A stretch of DNA of 64,000 nucleotides from Macrostomum hystrix (Eukaryota; Platyhelminthes; Macrostomidae), in the NCBI GenBank assembly GCA_950097015.1, contig CATNEN010000003.1, positions 7,032,001 to 7,096,000 of the forward strand, given 5' to 3'. The position numbers and the translations under genes were made by a program. Under the pieces are notes generated by a model. That model worked only from the letters and a program-made list of their open reading frames with translations. It did not search any database and was not told the origin of the DNA. Positions 44,901 to 55,925 of this stretch are shown here, piece after piece. The number at the start of each line of letters is the position of its first letter. The stretch's first letter is position 1.

Positions 44901-45955
44901 CTATGACCACGGGAAGAATTTCAAATACCAACAATTTTCATTTTCTATATCTTTTAAAATATTTAACAAATTGCCGATTTTTATTCAGATGTTGGACTTT
45001 TACGAAAATTGGTCAGTCAGTTTCGGAGCTATCGGGAAGTATAGGCAGTTGGTATTTGAAATACCCCTGTGGTGCCTTTCTACTGTTTAAGACACCCGAC
45101 CCACCCCACTCCAATATCGATCGTTAAAGTGGCACTGGGTAAAATAGATATGCTATAATATAAGTTCTAAATGTACACTTAAAACCCACCCCAATCCAAT
45201 ATCGATCGGCTGTGTAGTGCCGAATGATATTTAAGGATGCCATTACTACTTCGTATGATCAGTGTTATTAAATTTTGGTTGACAGATCTAGGGCGTGACG
45301 AAATGTAAATAAGACGTCAACCTCACTCAATTATCGATAATCTTTCTTAACTGTGCGAAAAACAAAATCTCCAGGTGCAGCTGTGCAACGTGTGCCGCAA
45401 AGACGTCTGTCCCAAGTGCCGTCGGAGCCTGTGCAATTTCTGCACCATCATCACCTGCCCCGAGTGTCGCATTCTGCTGCGCCAGATGATAGAAATCACC
45501 CGCCTCGAGGGCGGCAGAGGCCCGCGGCGACTGCAGGCGGCCAATGAGGCAGATAACCGCCAACTTGTTCGAGCTGGGGTCCCTTCAGAATTCGCTCAGG
45601 TGTTTACTCTTGCAGTTTCTGTTTCGGATTAAAATTAGCCCACCTAATTAGCTAAAACCATATCTAAATAAATTTCTAAATAAACTTATTAACCCAGGCT
45701 AGGCCGCACTGTCACTCGTGCGAGAAGCCAATCTGCATGTCCTGCACGGAGAGTTTGAGCATGAATCTGCCATCAAATGAGCACTGCCATCAGCACAACA
45801 AATCCGGCAATGCTTACGAGAACATCTGCCCCTGGTGCGGTCGGACCATCTGCCGCGAATGTCGGCGCAGCTCGTGCTGCTCTTGCTCCAGGGCGTTCGC
45901 TTGCTCATGCAAGAACAACTGCCAGTGCGACAGCCGTTCTATGCCCTTGCCATGA
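41934..45955 (+). CDS. unrecognised protein with periodic CxxC C-terminus
   Basis: Five exons: 41934-42729, 43308-43915, 44513-44845, 45375-45599, 45698-45955. GT-AG borders, consistent phases, 739 aa. Residues 1-470 are Ser/Thr/Arg/Ala-rich and probably disordered apart from LHYVDFGRVEEFLRGRLQEA near residue 40. Residues about 480-580 contain LRRYIECPLIPLMTYKTDKK. From residue 583 eight cysteines form four CxxC pairs, each separated by four residues (583/586, 591/594, 599/602, 607/610). The last exon repeats this with CHSC-x4-CMSC and CPWC-x4-CREC, plus more Cys near the end, for 24 Cys in the last 160 residues. This implies a zinc-binding module, but I do not know the family. The start ATG lies 15 nt after an acceptor; an earlier coding exon is possible. 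Confidence 0.7.
42950..43155. repeat. 31-bp minisatellite
   Basis: About seven copies of a 31-bp unit (CCCTGATCCCTTCTGACAAA plus TCCCCAGGTTT) in the first intron of the CxxC-protein gene, with degenerate flanking copies from about 42800 to 43250. Confidence 0.9.
43930..44390. repeat. 19-bp minisatellite with two variant blocks
   Basis: First block (to about 44095): TGTGTACACTGCCTGACTG. Second block (44100-44390): TGACTAAATGTACACTAAC. Both have a 19-bp period and share GTACACT, so they are two successive amplifications of one ancestral unit, in intron 2 of the CxxC-protein gene. Confidence 0.9.
44895..45090. repeat. short inverted-repeat element (MITE-like), copy A
   Basis: The left end has CCACGGGAAGAATTTCAAAT and the right end the near complement, GGTATTTGAAATACCCCTGT. 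The same two ends and the adjoining ACAATTTTC occur at 53436-53990. It lies in intron 3 of the CxxC-protein gene. Probably an internally deleted copy; exact ends and target duplication not resolved. Confidence 0.45.
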
Positions 45956-46087
45956 TTTTGGCCCTAAATTAACTCTATAATAATAACAATTGAAGTTGTA
46001 ATGATTATACAATCTCAGAATACTGCTTACAAAATATCGAAATTATTATTGACTTGCTGACAGTCGTCGCTATATATCAATCATTTT

Positions 46088-46093
46088 AATAAA
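46088..46093 (+). promoter_or_regulatory. poly(A) signal of the CxxC-protein gene
   Basis: AATAAA 133 nt after the stop at 45955. The spacer 46094-46902 is AT-rich and shows nothing else. Confidence 0.5.
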
Positions 46094-46902
46094 ACAAGAC
46101 AGGATCAACAGACTTATGCTTGAATGGCAACGAATTTTTACTATTTAATAAATAAAAATATAGTAAATTTAAATTCCATAAATTATTTTAAATAATTTAA
46201 ATTACCAATTTCTACTTCATTTTCCCAATCAGTAAGCAAAGGTTAGTTTTTTTATTTAACCAATCCTTTCAGTAGTTAAAAGGAATTTTTATGTTTTTTT
46301 ATTAAAGAAAGTATACATTGACGTGTATACCTCTAAAGTATACATCTGTGCTGACCTTAAATCAAATATCTATTGAATTATTTTATTAACTGTCTAACTT
46401 TCCGCAAACAAATTTCGAATTTTATTAATTTACTGAAACTCGCCTAAAAATCCAGTGAAGGGTTTTACTGAAACCCTTCATATCTCCGACCTGTTTTAAA
46501 AACTCGAAAATTATGAAAATAATATACGGATTTAATGCCTGAAATAAAAGAAATTAATTTGCTCTACATGATGTCTGGCAAACATGTACATGTACTTACG
46601 CAGGAATATAACTCTAATTAAATATGCTCAACCTTATGATTACGTTCATGGACATGTTATTTATTTAAAGGCCCTTCTTATTTTGTATAACATTTAAGGC
46701 TATAATACAAACGATTTTTTCGTGAAGGAACCGTTTTGTTTAAAAGCAACGCATTTACAAAACGCAAGTATTCTACGAAACTTTGTGCTGAAAACTATTT
46801 GAGCTTCTACGTTGTGGATCAACAAAAACTCAAGTTAAGGTACTTTAGCAGAGGACCAATTTTGTTTTTTTCTCGAGTGTAATTATAGCCGCCAATTTTT
46901 CA

Positions 46903-49598
46903 ATGGCTCTGCGAATGTTTCTTGCCACACGCTTAACCAAAAACAGGAACAGTGTTTTGCAGTTTTCAAATAGACTTAGGAACCTGCCATGGAAGGCGAA
47001 GTCCGAAATTCCGCGGCATAACAAGGTAGTTGATTTAATTGCTAAAGTATTTTTATAGGAAAGTTTTATTTAAAACTGTTCTTTACGAAAAAAACAACCA
47101 TAGCTGTTTGTCTTCACACTCACAGGCCTCGTTTCCACAAAGAACTCTTCTTCTTGACGGTTTGAGGCTGTTTAGAAACACAGGTTGCCTGATGACGCTT
47201 TCTTTTTTTCAATCTAGAGGTAAGAAGCGAGACTTAAGTAAATAATTTTTTTGGTTTCTAAACATTTAAATAAACATTACCTTAGTTTATCTAAGTTTGT
47301 ATTAAATAGTAAAACTGGGGTCCTCTTGAACTTTAATCCTATAAAATAAATATAAAATACTAGTGTGACTTGACCTTCTTTTGTTGCAATTGTTGCTATG
47401 CAAAATAAAAAATCTATTCAAAATAATTACAAAACAATTTATTTTACTGAAGTTAAGTACTAAATTTATGTAATCTAGAAGACTAAACATAATTTTACTA
47501 AGTAATTTGTTTTAATAAAAAATATTTAAGTACTTGTACATACATTTTTTAAGTTTGCACTTAATATTATTTTGCATAGCCACTAGTTTTGTGGTGGTTT
47601 AGGTAGCTTTGAAAATCCATGACAAAACAAGTAAAGCTTCCTGAACAGTTTTACTTTAATGAGTTTTTTAGATAAACATCAATTTGCTTTGAACCCCTCA
47701 GACAGCCAGCAGTTGTCATCATTGTCATCGACTATCCAGGACTTGCACAACCTGCTAGCTGAAGTGGACAAGCTGCACACTACTGGCTCAGAAGCTGAGG
47801 CCTACAGTCGCTTAGTAGCAGCATTGGCTAGCGGTGAGCCCATCTATCAATGCGCCGAGATCTTGTGGCGCACAGCCAGAGGCGCTCGCGCCATGGCCAA
47901 TGCCACGCACGACGAAGCGGCTAGAAAGGCGTTCACCTATGAAGCATTCGATTTGGCTAAGCGCGGCTTAGCTATGGAGCCTAACAATGCGGCCTGTCAC
48001 AAATGGATGGGCATCCTGCTGGAGCTAACTGGTCGCTACGAGGGAACTAAAAAGAGGATCGAAAACTCCTACCTGGTTAGGGATCATTTTCAAAAGGCTG
48101 CAGACGCTAAACCCGACGATGCAGTTGTGCTGCATTGCCTGGGCGCCTGGTGCTTCGAAGTTGCCGATCTGCCCTGGTACCAGAGACAGCTAGCTGCCGC
48201 CTTCTTTGCCACACCACCCGCCTCCACCTATGACGAGGCGTTGAACTATTTGCTCAAGGCTGAGCAGGGTAAGACACTGGGGAAATGGGAGAGGGAAATG
48301 AATAGGTTGAGAAGGCAGGTTGAGATCAGTATTGAGAGATGAGTACAGAGAGTAGGTTGAGATGAGTAGGGAGAGTACGTTGAGGTGAGTAGGTTGAAAT
48401 GAGTAGGTAAAGTAGGTTGAAATGATTAGGTAGAGTAGGTTGAGATGAGTAGGTAGAGTAGGTTGAAATGAGTAGGTAGAGTAGGTTGAGATGAGTAGGT
48501 AGAGTAGGTTGAAATGAGTAGGTAGAGTAGGTTGAAATGAGTAGGTAGAGTAGGTTGAGATGAGTAGGTAGAGTTGGTTGAAATGAGTAGGTAGAGTAGG
48601 TTGAGATGAGTAGGTAGAGTAGGTTGAAATGAGTAGGTAGAGTAGGTTGAGATGAGTAGGGAGAGTACGTTGAGATGAGTAGGTAGAGTAGGTTGAAATG
48701 AGTAGGTAGAGTAGGTTGAAATGAGTAGGTAGAGTAGGTTGAGATGAGTAGGTAGAGTAGGTTGAAATGAGTAGGTAGAGTAGGTTGAGATGAGTAGGGA
48801 GAGTACGTTGAGATGAGTAGGTAGAGTAGGTTGAAATGAGTAGGTAGAGTAGGTTGAAATGAGTAGGTAGAGTAGGTTGAAATGAGTAGGTAGAGTAGGT
48901 TGAGATGAGTAGGTAGAGTACGTTGAGATGAGTAGGGACAGTAGGTTGAGATGAGTAGGGAGAGTACGTTGAGATGAGTAGGGAGAGTAGGTTGAGATGA
49001 GTAGGTAGAGTAGGTTGAGATGAGTAGGGACAGTAGGTTGAGATGAGTAGGGAGAGTAGGTTGAGATGAGTAGGGACAGTAGGTTGAGATGAGTAGGTAG
49101 AGTAGGTTGAGATGATTAGGGAGAGTAGGTTGAGATGATTAGGGAGAGTAGGTTGAGATGATTAGGGAGAGTAGGTTGAGATGATTAGGGAGAGCAGGTT
49201 GAGATGATTAGGTAGAGTAGGTTGAGATGATTAGGGAGAGTAGGTTGAGATGATTAGGGAGAGCAGGTTGAGATGATTAGGTTGCCAAGATCAATATAGG
49301 AAAATGATTGATATAAATCCGTAACTCCTTCATATTTTCAGTGGAGCCGAATTTCTACAGCTGCAACCTTTTGTACATTGGCAAAGCGTACCTTCGCAAG
49401 GGTGACAAGGCCAGAGCCAGAGAATATTTACAAAGAACCGTTGACTACAAAGGCGATACAGTTGACGATAAAAGTGTACGTTTTTTCTTCATGTAGCATT
49501 GCATTTCATTTATTTACTTTCGGAAAAAACAATCGACTTTTACAATTTAAATATTTCAGTCGAAAGATGAAGCAGCCAAGCTACTGAAGACCTGCTAA
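46903..49598 (+). CDS. RMDN1: regulator of microtubule dynamics 1 (RMDN/FAM82 family)
   Basis: TPR-like protein of the RMDN family, linked to microtubules and mitochondria. Five exons: 46903-47025, 47126-47219, 47672-48268, 49342-49475, 49560-49598. Phases agree at every junction, giving 328 aa, close to the roughly 314 aa of vertebrate RMDN1. The first two exons encode an Arg-rich, acid-poor N-terminus (MALRMFLATRLTKNRNSVLQ) that looks like a mitochondrial presequence. Family motifs follow: CAEILWRTARGAR, ACHKWMGILLELTGRYEGTK, LPWYQRQLAAAFFATPPAST and VEPNFYSCNLLYIGKAYL. The first ATG is 14 nt after a splice acceptor (46887-46888). The mature core, from about residue 73, is helical repeats. 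Complete and probably functional. Confidence 0.9.
48340..49290. repeat. 23-bp minisatellite, RMDN1 intron 3
   Basis: About 41 copies of a 23-bp unit containing ATGAGTAGGTAGAGTAGGTT, with two later variant blocks (GGGACAGTAGG, ATGATTAGGGAGAG). It starts about 70 nt after the exon-3 donor. Confidence 0.95.
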
Positions 49599-49802
49599 TA
49601 ACACATGATCTAATGACTATTTCTAGAAACTCTTTTATTATATTTCATTATCTACGTCTCCAATATTGGATCAAATATATATACTATAATGTTGTTGGAT
49701 GTTTTGCATTCTGCTTCAATTTGATGAAACATAATCTGGACAATACGCTCGTAAGTAACAAGATAAAATTGAGTGCGTTTTATTTTAAAAAACTTTTTCT
49801 AG

Positions 49803-52800
49803 GCTTGTTGGAGGCTGGGTGTGAGGTGGCTTGTTGGAGGCTGGGTGTGAGGTGGGTTGTTGGAGGCTGGGTGTGAGGTGGGTTGTTGGAGGCAGGGTGT
49901 GAGGTGGCTTGTTGGAGGCATGGTGTGAGGTGGGTTGTTGGAGGCAGGGTGTGAGGTGGCTTGTTGGAGGCATGGTGTGAGGTGGGTTGTTGGAGGCAGG
50001 GTGTGAGGTGGGTTGTTGGAGGCAGGGTGTGAGGTGGCTTGTTGGAGGCATGGTGTGAGGTGGGTTGTTGGAGGCAGGGTGTGAGGTGGGTTGTTGGAGG
50101 CTGGGTGTGAGGTGGGTTGTTGGAGGCTGGGTGTGAGGTGGCTTGTTGGAGGCTGGGTGTGAGGTGGCTTGTTGGAGGCTGGGTGTGAGGTGGGTTGTTG
50201 GAGGCAGGGTGTGAGGTGGGTTGTTGGAGGCAGGGTGTGAGGTGGGTTGTTGGAGGCAGGGTGTGAGGTGGGTTGTTGGAGGCAGGGTGTGAGGTGTGGT
50301 TGTTGGAGGAAGGGTGTGAGGTGGGTTGTTGGAGGAAGGGTGTGAGGTGGGTTGTTGGAGGCAGGTTGTGAGTCGGGTTGTTGGAGGCAGGGTGTGAGGT
50401 GGGTTGTTGGAGGCAGGGTGTGAGGTGTGGTTGTTGGAGGAAGGGTGTGAGGTGGGTTGTTGGAGGCAGGGTGTGAGGTGGGTTGTTGGAGGCAGGGTGT
50501 GAGGTGGGTTGTTGGAGGCAGGGTGTGAGGTGTGGTTGTTGGAGGAAGGGTGTGAGGTGGGTTGTTGGAGGCAGGGTGTGGGTTGGGTTGTTGGAGGCAG
50601 GGTGTGGGTTGGGTTGTTGGAGGCAGGGTGTGGGTTGGGTTGTTGGAGGCAGGGTGTGAGGTGGCTTGTTGGAGGCTGGGTGTGAGGTGGGTTGTTGGAG
50701 GCTGGGTGTGAGGTGGGTTGTTGGAGGCTGGGTGTGAGGTGGCTTGTTGGAGGCTGGGTGTGAGGTGGCTTGTTGGAGGCTGGGTGTGAGGTGGGTTGTT
50801 GGAGGCAGGGTGTGAGGTGGGTTGTTGGAGGCAGGGTGTGAGGTGTGGTTGTTGGAGGAAGGGTGTGAGGTGGGTTGTTGGAGGCAGGGTGTGAGGTGGG
50901 TTGTTGGAGGCAGGTTGTGAGGTGGGTTGTTGGAGGCAGGGTGTGGGTTGGGTTGTTGGAGGCAGGGTGTGGGTTGGGTTGTTGGAGGCAGGGTGTGAGG
51001 TGGGTTGTTGGAGGCAGGTTGTGAGGTGTGTTGTTGGAGGCAGGGTGTGAGGTGGGTTGTTGGAGGCAGGGTGTGAGGTGGGTTGTTGGAGGCAGGGTGT
51101 GAGGTGGGTTGTTGGAGGCAGGGTGTGAGGTGTGGTTGTTGGAGGAAGGGTGTGAGGTGGGTTGTTGGAGGCAGGGTGTGAGGTGGGTTGTTGGAGGCAG
51201 GGTGTGAGGTGGGTTGTTGGAGGGAGGGTGTGAGGTGGGTTGTTGGAGGCAGGGTGTGAGGTGGGTTGTTATAGGCAGGGTGTGAGGTGTGGTTGTTGGA
51301 GGCAGGGTGTGAGGTGTGGTTGTTGGAGGAAGGGTGTGAGGTGGGTTGTTGGAGGCAGGGTGTGGGTTGGGTTGTTGGAGGCAGGGTGTGGGTTGGGTTG
51401 TTGGAGGCAGGGTGTGAGGTGGGTTGTTGAGGCAGGTTGTGAGGTGTGTTGTTGGAGGCAGGGTGTGAGGTGGGTTGTTGGAGGCATGGTGTGAGGTGGG
51501 TTGTTGAGGCAGGGTGTGAGGTGGGTTGTTGGAGGCATAGTGTGAGGTGTGGTTGTTGGAGGCATGGTGTGAGGTGGGTTGTTGGAGGCAGGGTGTGAGG
51601 TGGGTTGTTGGAGGCATAGTGTGAGGTGTGGTTGTTGGAGGCAGGGTGTGAGGTGGGTTGTTGGAGGCAGGGTGTGAGGTGTGGTTGTTGGAGGCAGGGT
51701 GTGAGGTGGGTTGTTGGAGGCAGGGTGTGAGGTGGCTTGTTTGAGGCAGGGTGTGGGTTGGGTTGTTGGAGGCAGGGTGTGGGTTGGGTTGTTGGAGGCA
51801 GTGTGTGGGTTGGGTTGTTGGAGGCAGGGTGTGAGGTGGGTTGTTGAGGCAGGTTGTGAGATGTGTTGTTGCAGGCTGGGTGTGAGGTGGGTTGTTGGAG
51901 GCAGGGTGTGAGGTGGGTTGTTGGAGGCAGGGTGTGAGGTGGGTTGTTGGAGGCAGGGTGTGAGGTGGGTTGTTGGAGGCAGGGTGTGAGGTGTGGTTGT
52001 TGGAGGAAGGGTGTGAGGTGGGTTGTTGGAGGCAGGGTGTGAGGTGGGTTGTTGGAGGCAGGGTGTGAGGTGGGTTGTTGGAGGCAGGGTGTGAGGTGGG
52101 TTGTTGGAGGCAGGGTGTGAGGTGGGTTGTTGAGGCAGGTTGTGAGGTGTGTTGTTGCAGGCTGGGTGTGAGGTGGGTTGTTGGAGGCAGGGTGTGAGGT
52201 GGGTTGTTGGAGGCAGGGTGTGAGGTGGGTTGTTGGAGGCAGGGTGTGAGGTGGGTTGTTGGAGGCAGGGTGTGAGGTTTGGTTGTTGGAGGAAGGGTGT
52301 GAGGTGGGTTGTTGGAGGCAGGGTGTGAGGTGGGTTGTTGGAGGCAGGGTGTGAGGTGGGTTGTTGGAGGCAGGGTGTGAGGTGGGTTGTTGGAGGCAGG
52401 GTGTGAGGTGGGTTGTTATAGGCAGGGTGTGAGGTGTGGTTGTTGGAGGCAGGGTGTGAGGTGTGGTTGTTGGAGGAAGGGTGTGAGGTGGGTTGTTGGA
52501 GGCAGGGTGTGCGTTGGGTTGTTGGAGGCAGGGTGTGTGTTGGGTTGTTGGAGGCAGGGTTTGAGGTGGGTTGTTGAGGCAGGTTGTGAGGTGTGTTGTT
52601 GGAGGCAGGGTGTGAGGTGGGTTGTTGGAGGCATGGTGTGAGGTGGGTTGTTGAGGCAGGGTGTGAGGTGGGTTGTTGGAGGCATAGTGTGAGGTGTGGT
52701 TGTTGGAGGCATGGTGTGAGGTGGGTTGTTTGAGGCAGGGTGTGAGGTGGGTTGTTGGAGGCATAGTGTGAGGTGTGGTTGTTGGAGGCAGGGTGTGAGG

Positions 52801-52945
52801 TGTGTTGTTGGAGGCAGGGTGTGAGGTGGGTTGTTGGAGGCAGGGTGTGAGGTGGGGTTGTTGAAGGCAGGGTGTGAGGTGGGTTGTTGGAGGCAGGGTG
52901 TGAGTGGATTGTTGGAGGCAGGGTGTGAGGTGGGGTTGTTTGATT
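49803..52945. repeat. 3.1-kb 26-bp G-rich minisatellite
   Basis: About 120 copies of GGTGGGTTGTTGGAGGCAGG plus GTGTGA, beginning 205 nt after the RMDN1 stop. A higher-order duplication with an offset of 1147 bp is visible: the segment at 51240-51565 is almost repeated at 52387-52712. The minus strand reads open for 994 codons (TSHPASNN-type repeats), a by-product of a stop-free unit whose period is not a multiple of three. Confidence 0.95.
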
Positions 52946-53252
52946 CAGTGTTAGCCGCGGAGTTAAAAGCTGTCGGGAATTATAAGTTAAAATCTACATT
53001 ACGCAAAGATAGTTAATCTGGCATATATTTCCCGTGTTATTATCAGCGAATTTTTTCAAAAAAAAAGTTGGTGATAAATAATTTCTTCTTTTATCACAAT
53101 TAGGTCGCATTTTAGAAATTTTAACTGCGCTCGATTCAAATTTTCGCTAGAAATATGTCTATAAGTCTATAAGGCTAGACATCGCCTTTCCAAACTGGTC
53201 AGCTATCGTTTTCCGTACGTTAGTCGATTTTTAGTAGTTTATTTTTTTTCAA

Positions 53253-54333
53253 ATGACTAGAATTGGTGAGATTTTAAATGAAAAAATTGCATTTACTTTG
53301 AAATCCCCATAGAGAGAATAATATTAAGCAGTTCTTGACTTAATCGATTGCAATTAGCAAACAAAATTTTAATTTTTAGTATATTTGACTAGCCATTTAG
53401 CCCCCCTCGCTATTAGACCAACGATTTAGCCCCGGTGGCCTTAACAGTAGAAAGACCGGGATTTTCAAATACCTACAATTTTCTTTTTAAAATTTTCTCC
53501 TAAAATTTTTAACCTATAGCGGGCCTAAATTTTCCACTCTATCCGATTAAACAACTTCCACAATCATCTATCATCGGCGTCGTCGATATATTCAACGATT
53601 TTCGTGAGGTTGTCTGGTGGTAAGAACCACAAATATAGGCATAAATTTTCTGCTAACAAAATTTCATAATGTAAACAATATCGGCTATGATTGTTAACTA
53701 GTTTGGATTAAAAAAAGCACTTTTTCCATTTTTAACCAATATGCATTCGCCATAGAAGTTTATTCAGAGCAATGTTAGTTGTCCACGTGACCAGGGTCTT
53801 CGACAAAATCGCTGAATATCGAGCGACGATGCTAACTCGGAAGACTTTGAAAATTAGTTCATCGGAAAGAGCGGAAAGTTATTTTTTCATGATGGATTTT
53901 AAATCTTAAAGTAGGCAGTGGGTATTTGAAATACCCCCGTGGTCTTTTCCCAGGAGGAAAATAGCGTGGTCTTTGTACTGTTAATCCCCTTTGAAGTGAG
54001 GAATTAGATGAAGGATCGAAGAAAATCGAAAATCCCGAAGTTAAAGTCACAAAACAAACACTAAAATATAACAAAATTATTTTTTCTAACACCTCTTTCA
54101 GTCCCATTAGGCTAGCTGGCATTATCGTCAGTGTAGTCTTTGTTCTATTTCTCGCAGCTGCTATAGCCTACAGCAGAATCAAGCCGCACAATTTAGCAAC
54201 TCGTTACAGGAACGGTGAGTTAATTGCAGTGATTTGTCTTTAACAATGTAGATGTAATTCAAGAACTTTAGCAGAACAAAATTAAATATATATTTCAGTT
54301 CAATTCGGCGGCCTAATATTGGAATTGAAATGA
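53253..54333 (+). CDS. possible small single-pass membrane protein
   Basis: Tentative four-exon model: 53253-53265, 53520-53619, 54102-54214, 54299-54333. Phases agree and it gives 86 aa starting MTRI. The best-supported part is exon 3, which encodes a hydrophobic span (LAGIIVSVVFVLFLAAAIAY) and a basic juxtamembrane tail (SRIKPHN). Exon 2 reads LPQSSIIGVVDIFNDFREVV. Weak points: exon 1 is only 13 nt, and exon 2 lies inside an apparent MITE (53436-53990). I do not recognise a family. An alternative is that exon 3 belongs to a longer gene whose other exons I have missed. Confidence 0.3.
53436..53990. repeat. inverted-repeat element (MITE-like), copy B
   Basis: The left end has TTAACAGTAGAAAGACCGGG and ATTTTCAAATACCTAC. 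The right end has GGGTATTTGAAATACCCCCG, GTGGTCTTT and GTACTGTTAATCCC, i.e. the inverse. It shares both ends with 44895-45090. Non-coding or nearly so; no transposase. Limits approximate. Confidence 0.45.
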
Positions 54334-54534
54334 CAGAAAAATCGGATAACGATTACGATGAAGGTTTAAATTATCGTGACTAAACTGAGCAACACGTTAT
54401 CAATTATTTGTTGCAGAACTCAAAGCAACAAAAATATAAATATATAAAAAAATTATTTTTTTTTCGTTTCTGGATGCTTTTTCGTATTTTTGTTGATTTG
54501 TAGTGACTTGGGTTAAAATGAAGTGAGGTGGGTG

Positions 54535-54850
54535 ATACGGAGTGGGGTGAGTAGCATGGAGGAGTGAGGTGGGCTAGCAGGGAGTGAGGTGGGCTAGCAG
54601 GGAGTGAGGTGGGCTAGCAGGGAGTGAGGTGGGCTAGCAGGGAGTGAGGTGGGCTAGCAGGGAGTGAGGTGGGCTAGCAGGGAGTGAGGTGGGCTAGCAG
54701 GGAGTGAGGTGGGCTAGCAGGGAGTGAGGTGGGCTAGCAGGGAGTGAGGTGGGCTAGCAGGGAGTGAGGAGGGCTAGCAGGGAGTGAGGTGGGCTAGCAG
54801 GGAGTGAAGTGGGCTAGCAGGGAGGGAGTTGAGCTAGCAGCGAATGAAAT
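54535..54850. repeat. 20-bp minisatellite
   Basis: About 15 very regular copies of GGGCTAGCAGGGAGTGAGGT, lying between the tentative membrane-protein gene and the 3' end of the homeobox gene. Confidence 0.95.
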
Positions 54851-54952
54851 GGGCTGGTGCATGTTTAAAGGTAAGTTGGTCAGGCCTGACACAAGTTTCC
54901 ATCATTTATCAGCTCGTGTAGTTAAACAGTGTCGATACCGAGGAGTTATTTG

Positions 54953-55284
54953 TTATTGATGCTGCTGCTGCTGTTTCTGCTCCTTTTTCCAACGCATTCG
55001 CCTGTTCTGATACCAGATCTTGACGTGTCGCTCGGTCACTTGCAGACAATCCGCTAGTTCGCGTCTTCTAGTTCTAGTCAGGTATTTGGTAAAGTGGAAC
55101 TCTTTCTCCAGTTCCAGAAGCTGGCCCCGACTGTAGTTGGTCCGCTGTCGTCGCGACCTCTGTGTATTAGTCCCTGTTGATGATGCCGACGGTGTTGAAA
55201 TCGTCTGCCAGATCACTGAATGCTGCTGCTGCTGCTGGACTTGCTGATCCTGCACCATTTCGTCTTGCAATCGTTGATCTGATA
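54953..55284 (-). CDS. Xlox: Xlox/Pdx-like homeobox protein (last exon)
   Basis: Minus-strand exon beginning after an acceptor at 55286-55285 and ending at a stop at 54953. It encodes a Gln-rich lead, then a full 60-residue ANTP-class homeodomain and a short polyQ tail. The homeodomain has [19 protein letters not shown] and NRRMRWKKE. His at homeodomain position 44 (TERH) with the [10 protein letters not shown] helix points to the ParaHox gene Xlox/Pdx rather than a Hox paralogue, which usually has Gln there. Position 49 is Tyr (KIWYQN) instead of the nearly invariant Phe; W48, Q50 and N51 are kept. No YPWM-type hexapeptide exon was found upstream. An in-frame ATG at 55258 could start a 101-aa protein; otherwise exon 1 lies further right, possibly beyond the minisatellite near the TATA-like sequence at about 56580. 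Confidence 0.8.
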
Positions 55285-55295
55285 CTGGGTTCATT

Positions 55296-55925
55296 AGATA
55301 CGAGTGTAACATGTTAGATACGAGTGTAACATGTTATATACGAGTGAAATATATTAAATACGAGTGTAACATGTTAGATACGAGTGTGACATGTTAAATA
55401 CGAGTGAAATATGTTAGATACGAGTGTAACATGTTAGATACGAGTGTAACATGTTAAATACGAGTGTAACATATTAGATACAAGTGTAACATGTTAGATA
55501 CGAGTGTAACATGTTAAATACGAGTGAAATATGTTAAATACGAGTGTAACATGTTAAATACGAGTGTAACATATTAGATACAAGTGTAACATGTTAGATA
55601 CGAGTGTAACATGTTAAATACGAGTGAAATATGTTAAATACGAGTGTAACATGTTAGATACGAGTGTAACATGTTAGATACGAGTGTAACATGTTATGTA
55701 CGAGTGTAACATGTTAAATACGAGTGAAATATATTAAATACGAGTGTAACATGTTAGATACGAGTGTAACATGTTAAATACGAGTGAAATATATTAAATA
55801 CGAGTGTAACATGTTAAATACGAGTGAAATATGTTAGATACGAGTGTAACATGTAAGATAAGAGTGTAACATGTTAGATACGAGTGTAACATGTTAGATA
55901 CGAGTGTAACATGTTAGATAGTGTA
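55296..55925. repeat. 20-bp minisatellite upstream of the homeobox exon
   Basis: About 31 copies of TACGAGTGTAACATGTTAGA with ATGTTAAA and GAAATATG variants, ending 12 bp from the homeobox-exon acceptor. The unit resembles the array at 63805-64000 (TGTAACATGTTAGA). Positions 55926-56680 are AT-rich, with a TATA-like motif at about 56580 (minus sense) and an inverted CCAAT near 56463. Confidence 0.95.

Noticed and set aside
49780-52764. Minus-strand open frame of 994 codons (TSHPASNN-type repeats)
   Set aside because: Product of a stop-free 26-bp repeat read in successive frames; no domain, no start context, and array variants are not codon-biased.
52942-53016. Possible terminal exon reading VLAAELKAVGNYKLKSTL after an acceptor at the end of the 26-bp array
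   Set aside because: Needs a phase-1 donor; the candidate donor at 49750 and RMDN1 exon 4 are both phase 0, so no in-frame partner was found.
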